Made by a program: the position numbers and the translations under genes. A stretch of 64,000 nucleotides of DNA. Source: Myotis daubentonii (Eukaryota > Chordata > Mammalia > Chiroptera > Vespertilionidae). Positions within the stretch are counted from its first letter, which is position 1; each line of letters opens with the position of its first letter. The stretch spans positions 88,858,641 through 88,922,640 of the forward strand of contig NC_081846.1 in assembly GCF_963259705.1 (NCBI RefSeq), given 5' to 3'. Below the pieces are notes generated by a model. The model had not been told where the DNA came from, did not search any database, and saw nothing but the letters and a program-made list of their open reading frames with translations. This document shows, piece by piece, positions 33,081 through 44,690 of the stretch.

Positions 33081-33122
<42 letters not shown>
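33081..33122. repeat. (TG)n(TA)n microsatellite
   Basis: A TA run immediately abuts the left end of the Helitron; part may be insertion site. Confidence 0.95.
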
Positions 33123-33124
<2 letters not shown>

Positions 33125-33677
33125 CCTGGTGCAAAAAATTTGTGCATGGGGGGAGGGGTTCCCTCATCCCAGCCTGAACCGTCTCCAATTGGGGACCTCT
33201 TGGGGGATGTCCAACTGCCAGTTTAGGCCCGATCCCTGGTAGTCAAACATCCCTCTCACAATCTGGGACCACTGGCTCCTAACCGCTCACCTGCCTGCTT
33301 TCCTGATCACCCCTAACTACCTCTGCCTGCCTGCCTGATTGCCCCTAACCCCTCTGCCTGCCTGCCTAATCTCCCCTAACTGCCTCTGCCTGCCTGCCTG
33401 ATCGCCCCTAACTGCCCTCTCCTGCCAACCTGATCTCATCCCGAACTGCTATCCCCTGCTGGCCTGATCGCCCGTAACTATCTCTGCCTTCCTACCTGAT
33501 CGCCCTTCCCTGCCTGCCTGATCTTTCCCCCAACTGCCCTCCCCTGCAGCCTGATCACCCCTAACTGCTTCTCCCTCAGCCCGCACCATCATGACTTTGT
33601 CCAGAAGGAAGTTGGACTTCTGGAAGATGGCCAGTCAGCCCGGTCTAATTAGCATATTACCCTTTTATTAGTATAGA
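33123..33677 (-). mobile_element. HeliBat-type Helitron
   Basis: Left: 'agcctggtgcaaaaaatttgtgc' (hairpin present, CTAG lost to 'atag'). Right: 'acccttttattagtata', the reverse of a TATACTAATAAAAGGGT start. The interior contains the 'cccctaactgcctctgcctgcctgcctgat' version of the 32-bp repeat. Confidence 0.87.
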
Positions 33678-33689
33678 TAGATTATATAG

Positions 33690-34502
33690 GATAGGGTTGC
33701 TTAAATGGGAGGGAAGCCTTTTTCAGCAGGAGGAGATGCTCTTGTCAGACAAAAATACATAATCGCTGTATCTGGACTAATAACCAGCCATATGTACTAT
33801 ACTGCCAAACTGGTCATTAAAAAAATTGAACAGCTTCCTTACACCTTACACCAGATAGCTGTTGCCCTTAAAACCTCTCCTCAGCCCCCACCTTAGGTTC
33901 TGCCTTCACAGTTCACCCAGATTAGGATCTGATTGGTCGGTTTCTATGCCAGTCAGCATCAAAAGCTCCACCTCCTAGGTAGCCATTGGCTCCTCACAGT
34001 TCACCCAGATTAGGTTCTGATTGGTCAGTTTCTATGCTAGTCAGCATCAAAAGCTCCACCTCCTAGGTAGCCATTGGTTCCTCACAGTTCACCCAGATTT
34101 GGTTCTGATTGGTCAGTTTCTATGCCAATCAGTGTCTCCAGGCCTATCTCTGGGCCTGATCAGAGAGGCAGGGCTGATCAGCAGCCACCCCAGGCTGCTG
34201 GTGAGGTAGAGAGAGAGAGGCAAGGGCTGGTCAGCAGCTGCCACAGAGGCTGCAGATCTGACCCTGCTTCTCTCTCCAGACCTCACCAGCAGTAGCACCT
34301 CTCTCTCTCTCTCCAGGCCTCTCCAGCAGGCTGGGGCCAATGCTTATTAGTCCCACCACTCTCTCCCTCTCTCTGAGAGGTCAGCAGTTCAGCCTCCTTG
34401 TGGGTCCCTGCCCACCCAAGGCTGCTGCATGCACAGCCTGGCGTTTGGTCATCTCTTCAGTCTTTTTGGACGTTACAGATCCTGGTTCTTTATATATATA
34501 GA
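33690..34502. other. Unassigned block with 88-bp direct repeats
   Basis: About 2.6 copies of an 88-bp repeat start at 33,907, 33,995 and 34,083 ('cacagttcacccagatt'). Each holds GATTGGTC (33,931; 34,019; 34,107), and CCATTGG occurs at 33,983 and 34,071. Downstream is C/T-rich with 'ctctctctc'. The layout resembles a retroviral LTR enhancer region, but neither terminal sequences nor a target duplication was found. Confidence 0.45.
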
Positions 34503-35113
34503 CTAGGGGCCTGGTGCACGAAATTCATGCACTGGGTGTGGGGGGGGGGAGTGTCCCTTAGCCCAGCCTGCCCCCTCTCACATACTGGGAGCCCTCAGGC
34601 GTTGACCCCCATCACCCTCCAATCGCAGCCTCTGGCTGAGGCGTCTGGCCCGGGCAGCGGGGACCCGCAACTGCAGCGGCCCCGCAATCGTGGGCTCTGC
34701 TTTAGGCCCAGGCAAGGGACCCCTAGCTCCCGGGACTGCCAGCTTCGACCGTGTCCAGCTCCCATCGCTGGCTCCACCCCTACTTCCTGCTATCACTGGC
34801 CAGGGCGGCAAAGGCGCCTGATTCTCCGATCATGGCTGGGGGGCAGGGCAAAGGCAGCCCCAGGGCCGCCTTTGCCCTGCCCCCCAGCTCTTAGCTCCCC
34901 CCTGGGTTTCCGATCACTGTCAGTGGCAGGGGGCTTCTTCCTGCTTTCCCTTTCGCCTCCCTGCATTGTGCCTACATATGCAAATTAACCGCCATCTTGT
35001 TGGCAGTTAACTGCCAATCTTAGTTGGCAGTTAATTTGCATATAGCCCTGGTTAACCAATGAAAAGGGTATTGTCGTACGCCAATTACCATTTTTCTCTT
35101 TTATTAGTGTAGA
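34503..35113 (-). mobile_element. HeliBat-type Helitron
   Basis: Complete reverse unit: CTAGGGGCCTGGTGCACGAAATTCATGCAC on the left and CTCTTTTATTAGTGTAGA on the right, between A and T. It belongs to the forward-array unit 5 subfamily and carries octamer motifs and a CCGCCATCTTG motif near 34,990. A 196-codon plus-strand frame here is GC-driven and has no known homologue that I recognise. Confidence 0.93.
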
Positions 35114-35665
35114 TGTCTCCTTTTCCCCGATTGACCCCCTAATCCCCAGCACCACTCCCTCCCCCCAGGACAAGCCCACACCGCCCCAGTGTCTGTGTCC
35201 ACTGGTTATGCTAATATGCATACATACATGTTCTTTGATTGATCTCTTACCACCTCCTTCCCTGCCTTCTCTCTGAAGTTGGACTGTCTGTTCAGTGTTT
35301 CTTAGTCTCTGGATCTATTTTTGTTCATCAATTTATGTTGTTCATTATATCCCACATATGAGTGAGATCATGTGATATTTATCTTTTTCCGACTGGCTTA
35401 TTTCACTTAGCATAATGCTCTCCAGGTCCATCCATACTGTTGCAAACGGTAAAAGTTCCTTCTTTTTTATAGCAGTGTAGTATTCTATTGTGTAGCTGTA
35501 CCATAATTTTTTAATCCACTCATATGCTAATGGGCACTTAGGCTGTTTCCATATCTTAGCTATGGTAAATTGTGCTGCTAGTAACACAGGGGTGCATGTA
35601 CCCTTTGTGATTGGTGTTTCTGGTTCTTTGGGATATATTACCAGAGGGTGATTACTGCGTCAAAT
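35114..35665 (-). mobile_element. L1 ORF2 C-terminus and 3'UTR
   Basis: The minus frame at 35,345-35,587 encodes text of the type '[16 protein letters not shown]' and 'ESIMLSEISQSEKDKYHMIS', the L1 ORF2 C-terminal signature. Its 3'UTR lies to the left and abuts the Helitron. 5'-truncated near 35,665; fairly young. Confidence 0.92.
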
Positions 35666-36489
35666 GGGGACTACAGAATAAGTCTCATTACTACCACCAT
35701 ATTGTCATCTTCAGGAAAATCTTATATTAAGTTTCTATTTTATAACTTAGCATTTAAATTTAATGTATTCCAGATTAGATGATACTAGTACTTCTGTTAG
35801 GTGCACTTTGTTTTCTTTGCTTTATTTAGTTTGAGAGTTGAATGAAATTTTCTTTTTCTCTCGTCTATGTATTCTCACATCCATCTGAGCTTACTCTCTA
35901 TAGCTGTCATCACAGTGACTTGTTACACTTGATTCACTTAGCTGTTGTACTTTTCTTACCTGTGAAGTCTTTACAGACATGCAACATCTTTCTCTTCATC
36001 TCTGGTTTCTACCTTAGTGCCTGGCTCAAGTGGATGTTCATAGGATAGACAAAATAATGAAATCATCACCCTGATTCAGAGGCAGGTGAAGTATATAGAA
36101 ACCTACAGAACAGACTGCAAAGAAATTAACTGCATAGCCTGATTGCACTCCTTATTTTCACTGAAAGGAAATTTGAAAATCTACGCTAAATTCTTAATTT
36201 GACTCAGAAAATGACTGAAAACTTAAACAGGTTGTGTGATTCTGCAATGTTCAACCACTAGAAAGAAAGGGAAGAATTAAAATTTGCTATCAGTAGAATG
36301 CCAGTGAAGTGTTGTTTTCACTTCATCATGGACTTGACATTCAAAATATATTATATTTAAGTAAATGAATTATTAAGAATTCTAATATCAAAATCCCAGT
36401 TTAATAATTATTGTGTGCTTCAGTATAACAAAAATCTGGTTAAATAATTCTCCTTAAACTTTACCCAGTCTTCAGAAAAAATGTTTTTT
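35666..36489. other. Unassigned sequence
   Basis: No family recognised with confidence; 'gtgcctggctcaagtggatgttca' near 36,018 is faintly MIR/L2-like. Confidence 0.4.
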
Positions 36490-37090
36490 TTTATTTTTTC
36501 TGATTTAAAATATGCACATATATATAAAGATAAAAAAGAAAATTAAGTAAGTTGTTGGCATTTGGGGGCATATGACTATAGCGTATAAGAAAATTATCTG
36601 TGCTATTCTTGTTACTTTTCTTCAAGTCTTAAATTATATCAACATAGTTAAAAGACAGAATAAAGTAGACTTTTATTATTTTTATAGTGCATGCTGATTT
36701 AAACACTTCTAATATAAAAAGTATATAAAAAGAAAAACACTCATTATCCTATCACCACAATATGTTAATTGTTAACACTTTAGTAATTACATTACAATCT
36801 TATGTTTTTCATGGAAGCACATACATACATACACATACAAAATTTCAAAATCAAACTCTTATTTAACTTTAAAAAACTCATTTATCTATGTTGTTAAATA
36901 TTCTTATACATTTTAATGAATGTATAATGGACCTTTAACATTAAGGTTGTTTTAATTTTTAGTTATATTTAATACTATAACAATAATATATTTTATTTGT
37001 GTACATGTATTATTTCCCTAGAATTAGTTAGTAAGAAAGGGATTTCTAGATTACGTTATATAAATATTTTTATTCCCCCTAAACATTAGA
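36490..37090 (-). mobile_element. Old L1M 3' region
   Basis: 'aaacactcattatcctatcaccaca', 'aaggttgttttaatttttag' and 'ccctagaattagttagtaagaaaggga' follow reverse L1M order. Strongly diverged. Confidence 0.55.
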
Positions 37091-39391
37091 ACTATACTTG
37101 TATAGTCAGTTATCATTTCTCCTTTTTCAGTCTTCAACTAGGATTCCCTTTGCATGCCTCTCAGCAAATGTTCATTCCTCTGAACTCCAAAGCACAGACA
37201 ACAAAGGAAGTACATCTTCCATGTTATTCTAACCAACCTCTTCTACTGATAGATTGATAGATTAATGCTTTTGTCCACTCTTCTTTAAAAAAAAAAAAAA
37301 ACTTGCAATGCAGCAGCTATCCTTCTTTTCCAAGGTCAATTTTTCTACAAGGCCTTGCATCACATAACTCCTTATTTTCCCAGGAATCTGAAACATTGGC
37401 TACCCCTTTTATGTTCTTTGCTTTCCCTTTAAATATTCAATATTTAAATCTACTTAGTTTTCTCTAATATGACAAATAGAATACCCTCTAAAGTAAAAAT
37501 TCATTGGACATTGTTTATACTGTCTCTATTTTATCACCCTCTATTCTTCAACATACTCCAATTTGCTTTTGTCCAGGTTATCAGGAAATAGCTTTTCCAA
37601 AGATCATCAATTTCCACCTTTCCCATAAAGCTAAAGCATACTTTTATGTTCCATCTCACTTACCTTTGCAATTGCTTTCAGCAATATTAAACACAAATTT
37701 ATGTCTTTTCACTCTATGTTTTCTTACCAGGCATTTCCATCTGAACACATAATTTTGATTATCATCTACATATTGACAACTCTCAAATATGATCTCAGCC
37801 TAACTTCTCCATTGATGTGCACACACTTTATGCATGTAAGATAAGAATCTTTTGAAGGCCCTTCTATGTCCATGTTGAGGTAACAAGCACACTCAGACAT
37901 CATAGTCACTTAATATTATAAATATCTATTCATAACTCAGGTGAAGTTTGGTAAAATTGGCCAGATGTTCTTCAGTTAGTGTCTTGGGCATTCAGGCTCC
38001 TTCCACAATGGTTGTCTGCTGTTCTGGAGTCTCAGGTTCTCAAACATTTCACAATAGAAAAGAAAGTAGGAGATGACAAAGGACCTGCTAGGCACCAAAA
38101 TGGAAGTGGTTATATTACAGCTGCTCACATGATGTTGGCCAGAGGGGTAGCTCCAAATTCTAATGTGCTGGAAAATGTAGTTTTCTCAGTTGCTCGGGGG
38201 TAAAGGATATGTGGTGAATATATTGTCTCAATATGCAAATTAATACATTGATTATCATTCCTCTTTTAGATCTCAGCTCAAATTTGGATCTTTCCTTGAT
38301 CTCCCAATTTAGGAAAGATCCTCCTCTTTGACACTTTTTCAGCTTGATGTAGCTTTCCTTCATTTTGCACATTACAGTTGTAATCTTATATATAACTGTG
38401 TAGTTACTTGAAATTATATATATAATTTCATATGTAGTAAGAAGATGTATAGGGGCAGCATGGAGCCATGTGCTATGGAATACAAAGTCACTGCAGAAAC
38501 TAAATAAATATTTAATGAATGAATGAATGACACAATGGATTATGTTCTCTATGTAAAGTGTTTTCCAGGAAAGTCTGTATTAATTTATACTGCAATTTTC
38601 AGTGAGCTAGAGCCTCATTCTGTCATGCCATCAGCAATACAAATAACAAAATTAATTTTACTTTCTTTTGAGGTTTAGAGTTTAATTAAATTGTATAAGC
38701 CCTTTGTATGGTACGGATTTTCATGCCTGCAATAATTTGAAGTCACATTCTACATAATTATTCTTGTTTTTAACATAATTATTCTATTTGAAGTTCTTGA
38801 AAAACATGAAGTTCAAACTTTTTTTCTTATTTTTCGTAAGAGAGCTGAAACTTCAATTTTACTCCACCACAGGCCAAATGGGAAATCATAACTCTCTCTC
38901 TGCTGCCAACAGAAAGCGGGACTGGCTGAATCTGTCTGTTGCCAATTTGGAGGACGGCCTTCATTTCCGAAGGTCTCCTATACTTTCAGAAGTAATGTGA
39001 GCTGGCAGAAAGATATTAGCAAGATAGCATACTGTTAATCTCCACATTTTTGTTCCCATATGGAAGCAAAAATACACTAACTGAAATGGCTTCTCTGCGA
39101 GCACTGAAAACTAGTCACAATTCTGTAACCAACAGATGGAGTCCCAGTCAAGACCCCTGACAGACACATACACACACACATGCACGTGCACATGTGCATA
39201 CAGGCACAAAGTAGGAAAGTCTGTGGTGTACTTCTCCCCCGCCCCCTCTTCAGGGCAACACAGCTTGACACTGTTGAAAGGAAGCCATTCAATTCCCTGC
39301 TTCTCCCTCAAGAAAGAAGTGAAATTTGTTGGGAATTTGTTATTTGTCTAGGGGGTTGCCCAAGGGTTTTATTTCTGTTTCAGCTGACTTG
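37091..39391. other. Unassigned, longest repeat-poor stretch
   Basis: Two segments are less AT-rich (37,960-38,205 and 38,790-39,000) and carry 70-74-codon frames with no recognised product. A CA tract lies at about 39,167-39,190. This is where unique or conserved non-coding sequence would be looked for. Confidence 0.4.
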
Positions 39392-39612
39392 GGGCTCAAG
39401 CATGGAACAGACTGTTGAACCTGAGAGGGAAGGCAGGGGAGAGTGGGTAGGAAGAGATCAACCAATGAACTCGTATGCATATGTGCATAACCCATGGACA
39501 CAGACAACGATGTGGTGAGGGCCTGGGGAGGGGAGCCGGGATGAGCTGGCAGAGGTCAATGGGGGAAGAAAGGGGACTTACGTAATACATTCAATAGAAA
39601 AGATAAAAAAAG
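39392..39612 (+). mobile_element. L1 3'UTR, 5'-truncated
   Basis: 'gcatatgtgcataacccatgg', 'gtgagggcctggggagg' and 'acttacgtaatacattcaatagaaaagataaaa' match the 3'UTR of the L1 at 59.5-60.4 kb in order. Confidence 0.85.
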
Positions 39613-40730
39613 AGCTCAAGCAAAATAGAAGCTTAGTTTGAATATCAGGTTGAAGGCCACTGAAAGCAGTGGAATGTGTTGCAACATGTGAAAATGCAGG
39701 AGATTGGAGAAGCATGGGTACATGAGAATAAGAGATTATAGGCAGAGAAATAGACAGAATGCCTTAGGCCCTGAGAAAAAGTAAGAGTGAGACTCTTAGA
39801 GGAATTAAGACATTTAAAATTATCTGTGTATGTAAGTAAATCATAGAATTGTTTTTTAATCACAAACATAGACCCAGAGAAGATGTATGCCCAGAAAGGT
39901 CTGAAAATAACTTAAATCTTCATGAAAAACTGATTAGTGATGCTCTATTACTTGGAAACATTCTGTAAAGATATGGCTATTTTTTTTTCAAATGCCCAGT
40001 TTTCAACAAAAGATCAGAAGACATGTAAAGACACAAGAAATTATTACCCACTCAAAGAAAAAAAAGAAAGCAAATCTCCAGAAATTGACCGTAAAGAATC
40101 ATTGGGTTCAGATTACTGAACAAAAGTCTTAAAACATCAGTCTTAACTATGCTTGAAGAGTTAGAGGAAAACACAGAGAAAGACTTAAAGAAGTCATGAG
40201 AATAATATATGAATAAAATAAGAATATAAATAAATAAGTAAAAATTATTACAAATACTGCTATTCTGGAGCTAAAAAAATACAATAACTAAATTGAAATA
40301 TTTACTAGAGGGACCCAATAACAGATTTGAAAAGGCAGAAAAAAATAATCAATGAACTTGTAGATAGATCATTTGAAATTATTGAGTGTGTAAAGAATTA
40401 TTTTAATGGAAAAAAAGTGATAGGGCTTAAGGAACTTATGGGGCAATATTAAATAGTTCAAATATGTATATTATGGGAATTTCAGAAGAAGGGAGAAAGA
40501 GTTTGAGAGCTTATTTGAAGAAGTATTGACCAAAAACTTCCCAAATTTGAAGAAATGTTTCATGTGTTGCTTAACAACAGGGATATGTTCTGAGAGATGC
40601 GTTGTTAGTCAATTTCTTTCTTATACAAACTCCATCGGGTGCACTTACATAAACCCAGATGGTGCAGCTTACTATACACTGGCGCTATAGGGTACAGCCT
40701 ATTGCTCTGAGGCTACAAACTTATATAGCA

Positions 40731-40945
40731 CTAGAGGCCCAATGCATGAAATTCATGCACAGGTATGGTCCCTAGTGGCTGCCAGCTAGGGGAACCTCCT
40801 TTCCCCTGGGCTGTCTGCTGCGGCTGCTACTGTTGCCACCACTGCCGCTGCTGTCGCTGGCCACCGGCCCCACCCCCTGATCAAACTCCTGGTCAAACGC
40901 TTGGTCAAGGGGACAATTTGCATATTAGGCTTTTATTATATAGGA
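40731..40945 (-). mobile_element. Short HeliBat-type Helitron inside MER2
   Basis: CTAGAGGCCCAATGCATGAAATTCATGCAC on the left and TTTTATTATATAGGA on the right. Removing it restores MER2 'agca|tgttactg', an A|T target. Confidence 0.95.
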
Positions 40946-40984
40946 TGTTACTGTACTGAATAGTATAGGCAATTACAACATAAT

Positions 40985-42270
40985 GATCTATTCATGCTGT
41001 CACAGATAGTAGTAATTTCTTTTTTTTAAATTACTGAGTAATATTCCATTATATATATGCACAACTTTTTAATCTATTCATCTATTGATGAACACTTGGG
41101 TTGCTTCTGTGTCATGGCTATTGTAAATAATGCAGCAATGAATATGAGGTTCATATAATTGGATTGTTTTGGTGTTGAGTTGTATGAGTTCTTTATACCC
41201 CTTATGGATATATAATTGGCAAATATTTTCTTCCATTAAGTAAATAGTATTTTTGTTTTACTGATGTTTTCCATTGTTGTAGAAACCTTTTAAGTTTAAT
41301 GTAGTCCCATTTGTTTACTAGAGAGTATTATGCTAAATAAAATAAGTCAGATAGAGAACGACAAATACATAATGATTTTACTTACATGCAGAATCTAAAC
41401 AACACAATAAATGAATAAACAAAACAGAAACAGACTCATAGATACAGGGAACAAACTAATGGTTACCAGAGAGGGTAACATAGAGGGATGGGAAAAAAGG
41501 TGAAGGCATCAAATTGGTAGTTACAAAATAGTTATGAGGATGTAAAATAGAGCTTAGGGTATATAGTCAATAATATAATACCTATGTATGGTGCCAGGTG
41601 GGTACTGGAAATATTGGAGAGATCATTTTGTAAATTATATGATTGTCTAACCACTATGCTGTACACCTGAAACTTATATAAAACTAGGGTCCCGGTGCAT
41701 GAAATTTGTGCACTGGGGGGTGTCCCTGAGCCCAGGTTGAATCCTTTCCAATCTGGAACCCCTTGAGGGATGTACAACTACCAATCCCACAGGGATCGGG
41801 CCTAAACCAGCAGTCGAACATCCCCCTCAAAATCTGGGACTGCTGGCTCCCAATCACTCACCTGCCTGCCTGCCTGATTGCCCCAATCACTCCCTGCTAG
41901 CCTGATCAATGCCTAACTGCTCCCCTGCCGGCCCAATCATCCCCAACTGCCCTGCCTTGACTGCCCGATTGCCCCCAACTGCCCTCCTCTGCCAGCCCAG
42001 TCCTCCCCAACTGCCCTTCCCTGCCAGCCTGATCACCCACAACTGCCCTCCCCTGCTGGCTATCTTGTGGCTGTAGACGCCACCATCTTTGAGGGCGGGG
42101 AAGTCAATTAGCATATTCTTTCCTTGTTGGCTGTGGGTGACGCCATGTTTGCAATGGTGTGAGGGTCAATTAGCATATTCCCTCTTTATCAGATAGGATA
42201 ATACTGAATGTCAACTGTAATTTAAGATTAAAATTTAAATCAAAGAAAGAAAAACAATGTAAGTATATGT
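40985..42270. mobile_element. Inverted (twin-primed) old L1 inside MER2
   Basis: The left part to about 41,320 is ORF2 on the minus strand ('gagtaatattccattatatatatgcac'). The right part from about 41,325 is plus-strand ORF2 end and 3'UTR ('gagagtattatgctaaataaaataagtcag'), broken by a Helitron and resuming 'taatactgaatgtcaactgtaattta'. No target duplication identified. Confidence 0.72.
41684..42198 (-). mobile_element. HeliBat-type Helitron inside L1
   Basis: CTAGGGTCCCGGTGCATGAAATTTGTGCAC on the left, TTTATCAGATAGGA on the right, between A and T in the L1 3'UTR. Interior has the 32-bp repeat. The 5' part contains 'gtcaattagcatattc' twice (about 42,103 and 42,167), a partial internal duplication. 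Confidence 0.93.
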
Positions 42271-42278
42271 GCATATAA

Positions 42279-42513
42279 CAGTGATGATGAACCTTTTGAG
42301 CTCGGTGTATTAGCATTTTGAAAAACCCTAACTTAACTCTGGTGCCGTGTCACATATAGAAATTTTTTGATATTTGAAACCATAGTAAAACAAATACTTA
42401 TATTTTTGATATTTATTTTATATATTTAAATGCCATTTAACAAAGAAAGTTCAACCAAAAATAGTGAGTTCTCGTGTCACCTCTGACACGGTGTCATAGG
42501 TTCGCCATCACTG
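42279..42513. mobile_element. Non-autonomous hAT element
   Basis: Same family as 6,643. Ends CAGTGATGATGAACCTTTT and AGGTTCGCCATCACTG; target duplication GCATATAA/GTATATAA with one mismatch. Confidence 0.92.
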
Positions 42514-42521
42514 GTATATAA

Positions 42522-43112
42522 GCATAAATGGTAGTGTTAAAATACATTATAAAAGCGAAAATGTGTGTGTGCATGCATATGCAGGTGTTAGGGGCAGAGA
42601 GAAAGCTAAAAAGAGAGGAACCATAGGGGATAGAGTAGACATCAAGAGAAGGGAGGGGGGTAGAGAGTGAAAGAAGGAAGGAAAGGGGAGAGAAAGGGAA
42701 AGCAGAAGTAAAAAGAGACCCAGAAAAATAAAGCTTAAGATGAGAAAAAATAAAGGGGAAGGGAGAAGAGATAGAGGAAGTGAGAGAGGAGAGAAAGATA
42801 GTGAGAGAGAAAGAGAGGAATAGTATGGGGAGGTAAGAGAGATAAAAAGAGGCTGAGGTAGGGGAAGTGATTTTCTGTGTATAAGTTTATGTGTACTTGT
42901 ACAAAGTTGGGTGTGGGGAAGCAAGGGCAGGCTTCCTGACTCTACTTTTATCAGCCTTCTTCCCTTACACCCTCACCCCCAGGCTGGGGGTGCAGGGTAG
43001 GTGAGTAGCATACTGAGCCTTCTCATCTATTTAAACCACTCATATCTAGCAGTAAATTCAACATCTTAGTCTTGTCCAGCCTGTTCTTTTTTAAAATATT
43101 GCAAACAAACAT
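42522..43112. other. Unassigned; purine-rich tract
   Basis: A long imperfect GA-rich tract spans about 42,594-42,870. Its complement gives an open Ser/Leu/Pro frame with no gene character. Confidence 0.5.
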
Positions 43113-43930
43113 ATTGTTATAATCAATTATGATCTTATGGGACCACCATCATATATAAAGTTGGTCATTGACCAAAGCATCGTTAGGTGGCACATTACTG
43201 TACAAATATTTTTTAAAAGCATAATAAACTTCAGTAGAAAAAATGAAGAGATCTACAACAAGACACATTATAATGAAACTGTCAAATTCAAGGACAAAAT
43301 GGTGAATCTTAAAGGTAGCAAGGAAAGTGTCTAATCAAGTACAGGGAGTCCTCATAAAATCATCTGGATTACTCAGAAGAAACCTTGCTAGCTAGAAGGC
43401 AGTGGGATTGTATAGTTGAAGTGCAAGAAAACACCTGTCAACCAAAAATGTTATATCCAGCAAAACAATCCTTCAAAAAATGAGTAATTGAGACATTCCT
43501 ACCTTAACAAAAGCCCAGGGAGTTCATTACCACTAGACCAGTTCTCCAAAAAAAAAAAATAATGCTTAAGTTATCTTTTCAAGTTGAAATGAAAGGACTG
43601 TAGACAGCAACTCAAAAACATATGGAAATGTAAAGGAAAATATATGGACAAGTATAAAATCAGGTATAATATAGATTTGGTTTGTAACTCATTCCCCTCC
43701 TAGAATTTAAATGTAATATGTGACAACAATAACATGAATTGGGTAATATCTAGTTAGGGAGGGGGGAGGTAACACTTTATTTCCTGCACCAATGCCTGTA
43801 AACTAATTTATAGCTCTTCCAGTTATAGGCTGTAGAGTCATTTTTCTCTAATATTTTGGTAAGAATACCTGAATAAATCATTTTGCTGAAAATTAAGGTT
43901 GGTGGATCTTACAGAATTAAAATAGAAATG

Positions 43931-44684
43931 TGCCGGGAGCCGGTCCATCCTTGCTGTTTCAAGGGACCTGGCATATATGGCATACGGTTCTTAATATGTT
44001 TGCTCACCTTCTTGGCGCTGTGTTTTAACCAAGGTCTCCTCTCTGAGAAAGGTTGTTTCCCCAGGTAGGGATTTTCCCCTGAAGTTAGGGAGGGAATAAA
44101 ACCCCTCAACTAAGTGCCAGGCGGGTAATTAATCACTTTAACTACAAACAATCATGCTTAAGCTACATAATCTTTACTCCCTGGAATGGAGATAAGAAAC
44201 GCCCTAACCTTTGTAATAGAGATTGATAGGATTGAATCAACTGGTATAAATACAGATGTAACAAGACAGCAAGATACAGAACTTAGAACACAGAACTTCA
44301 GAGACAGAACTTAGAAGAGAGCCAGGAGGACAGAACCTACACAGAACCTGCATACAGAGGAACTTTGCTGGAGAGAACATGGCGGGGGATCCTGGACTGA
44401 ACCTGACTGCAGAGGTTGGCAAGAGAGCCTGACTGGAGCCTGGTGACAGAAGCTGGCTGGAGAACCTGGACAGAGCCTGGCTGGGGAACCTAGCGAGGGA
44501 ACATGGCTACAGAACCTGGCTGGAGCTCCGAAGCAGAACCTCTCTGGAGATCGAGACCAGAACTTGGCTGGAGATCCTGGCTAGGCTGCTGATCAACTGA
44601 ACGCTGTCTCCGTGTCATTCCTTCTTCGCCGACTCCGTCTACGCCTTTGGGAACCCCTGGATCTGCTGGGGTTGGACCCCGGCA
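43931..44684. mobile_element. Solo LTR of an endogenous retrovirus, copy B
   Basis: Starts TGCCGGGAGCCGGTCC, ends GGACCCCGGCA, with a perfect 6-bp duplication GAAATG (43,925-43,930; 44,685-44,690). TATA-like 'ggtataaata' lies at about 44,243. It has about 110 bp (near 44,032-44,140) absent from copy A. The downstream half holds imperfect repeats of 'acctggctggagaacctgg'. No viral genes remain. Confidence 0.95.
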
Positions 44685-44690
44685 GAAATG

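Larger units (their letters stand above)
40561..43202. mobile_element. MER2 (Tigger-group DNA transposon), split
   Basis: Left: 'tgttgcttaacaacagggatatgttctgagagatgcgttgttag' to 40,730. A middle piece 'tgttactgtactgaatagtataggcaattacaaca' is at 40,946-40,980. Right end: 'gatcttatgggaccaccatcatatata...gcacattactg' at about 43,130-43,202. The order and text fit MER2. Confidence 0.82.
39930..43790 (+). mobile_element. Old L1M/HAL1 ORF1 region, split by nested insertions
   Basis: ORF1-type sequence ('cagttttcaacaaaagatcagaagacatg', 'gacccaataacagatttg', 'gaccaaaaacttcccaaatttg') stops at 40,560 and resumes at 43,203 ('gaagagatctacaacaagacacattataatgaaactgtc'). It then runs into HAL1-like 3' text ('gtaatatgtgacaacaataacatgaa'). 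The gap is MER2 plus its own insertions. No ORF2 text follows ORF1, which favours HAL1. Confidence 0.75.

Noticed and set aside
34398..34988. 196-codon open frame on the plus strand
   Set aside because: It lies mostly in a reverse Helitron. The same frame type appears in sister Helitrons on the other strand because of high GC content, with no domain.
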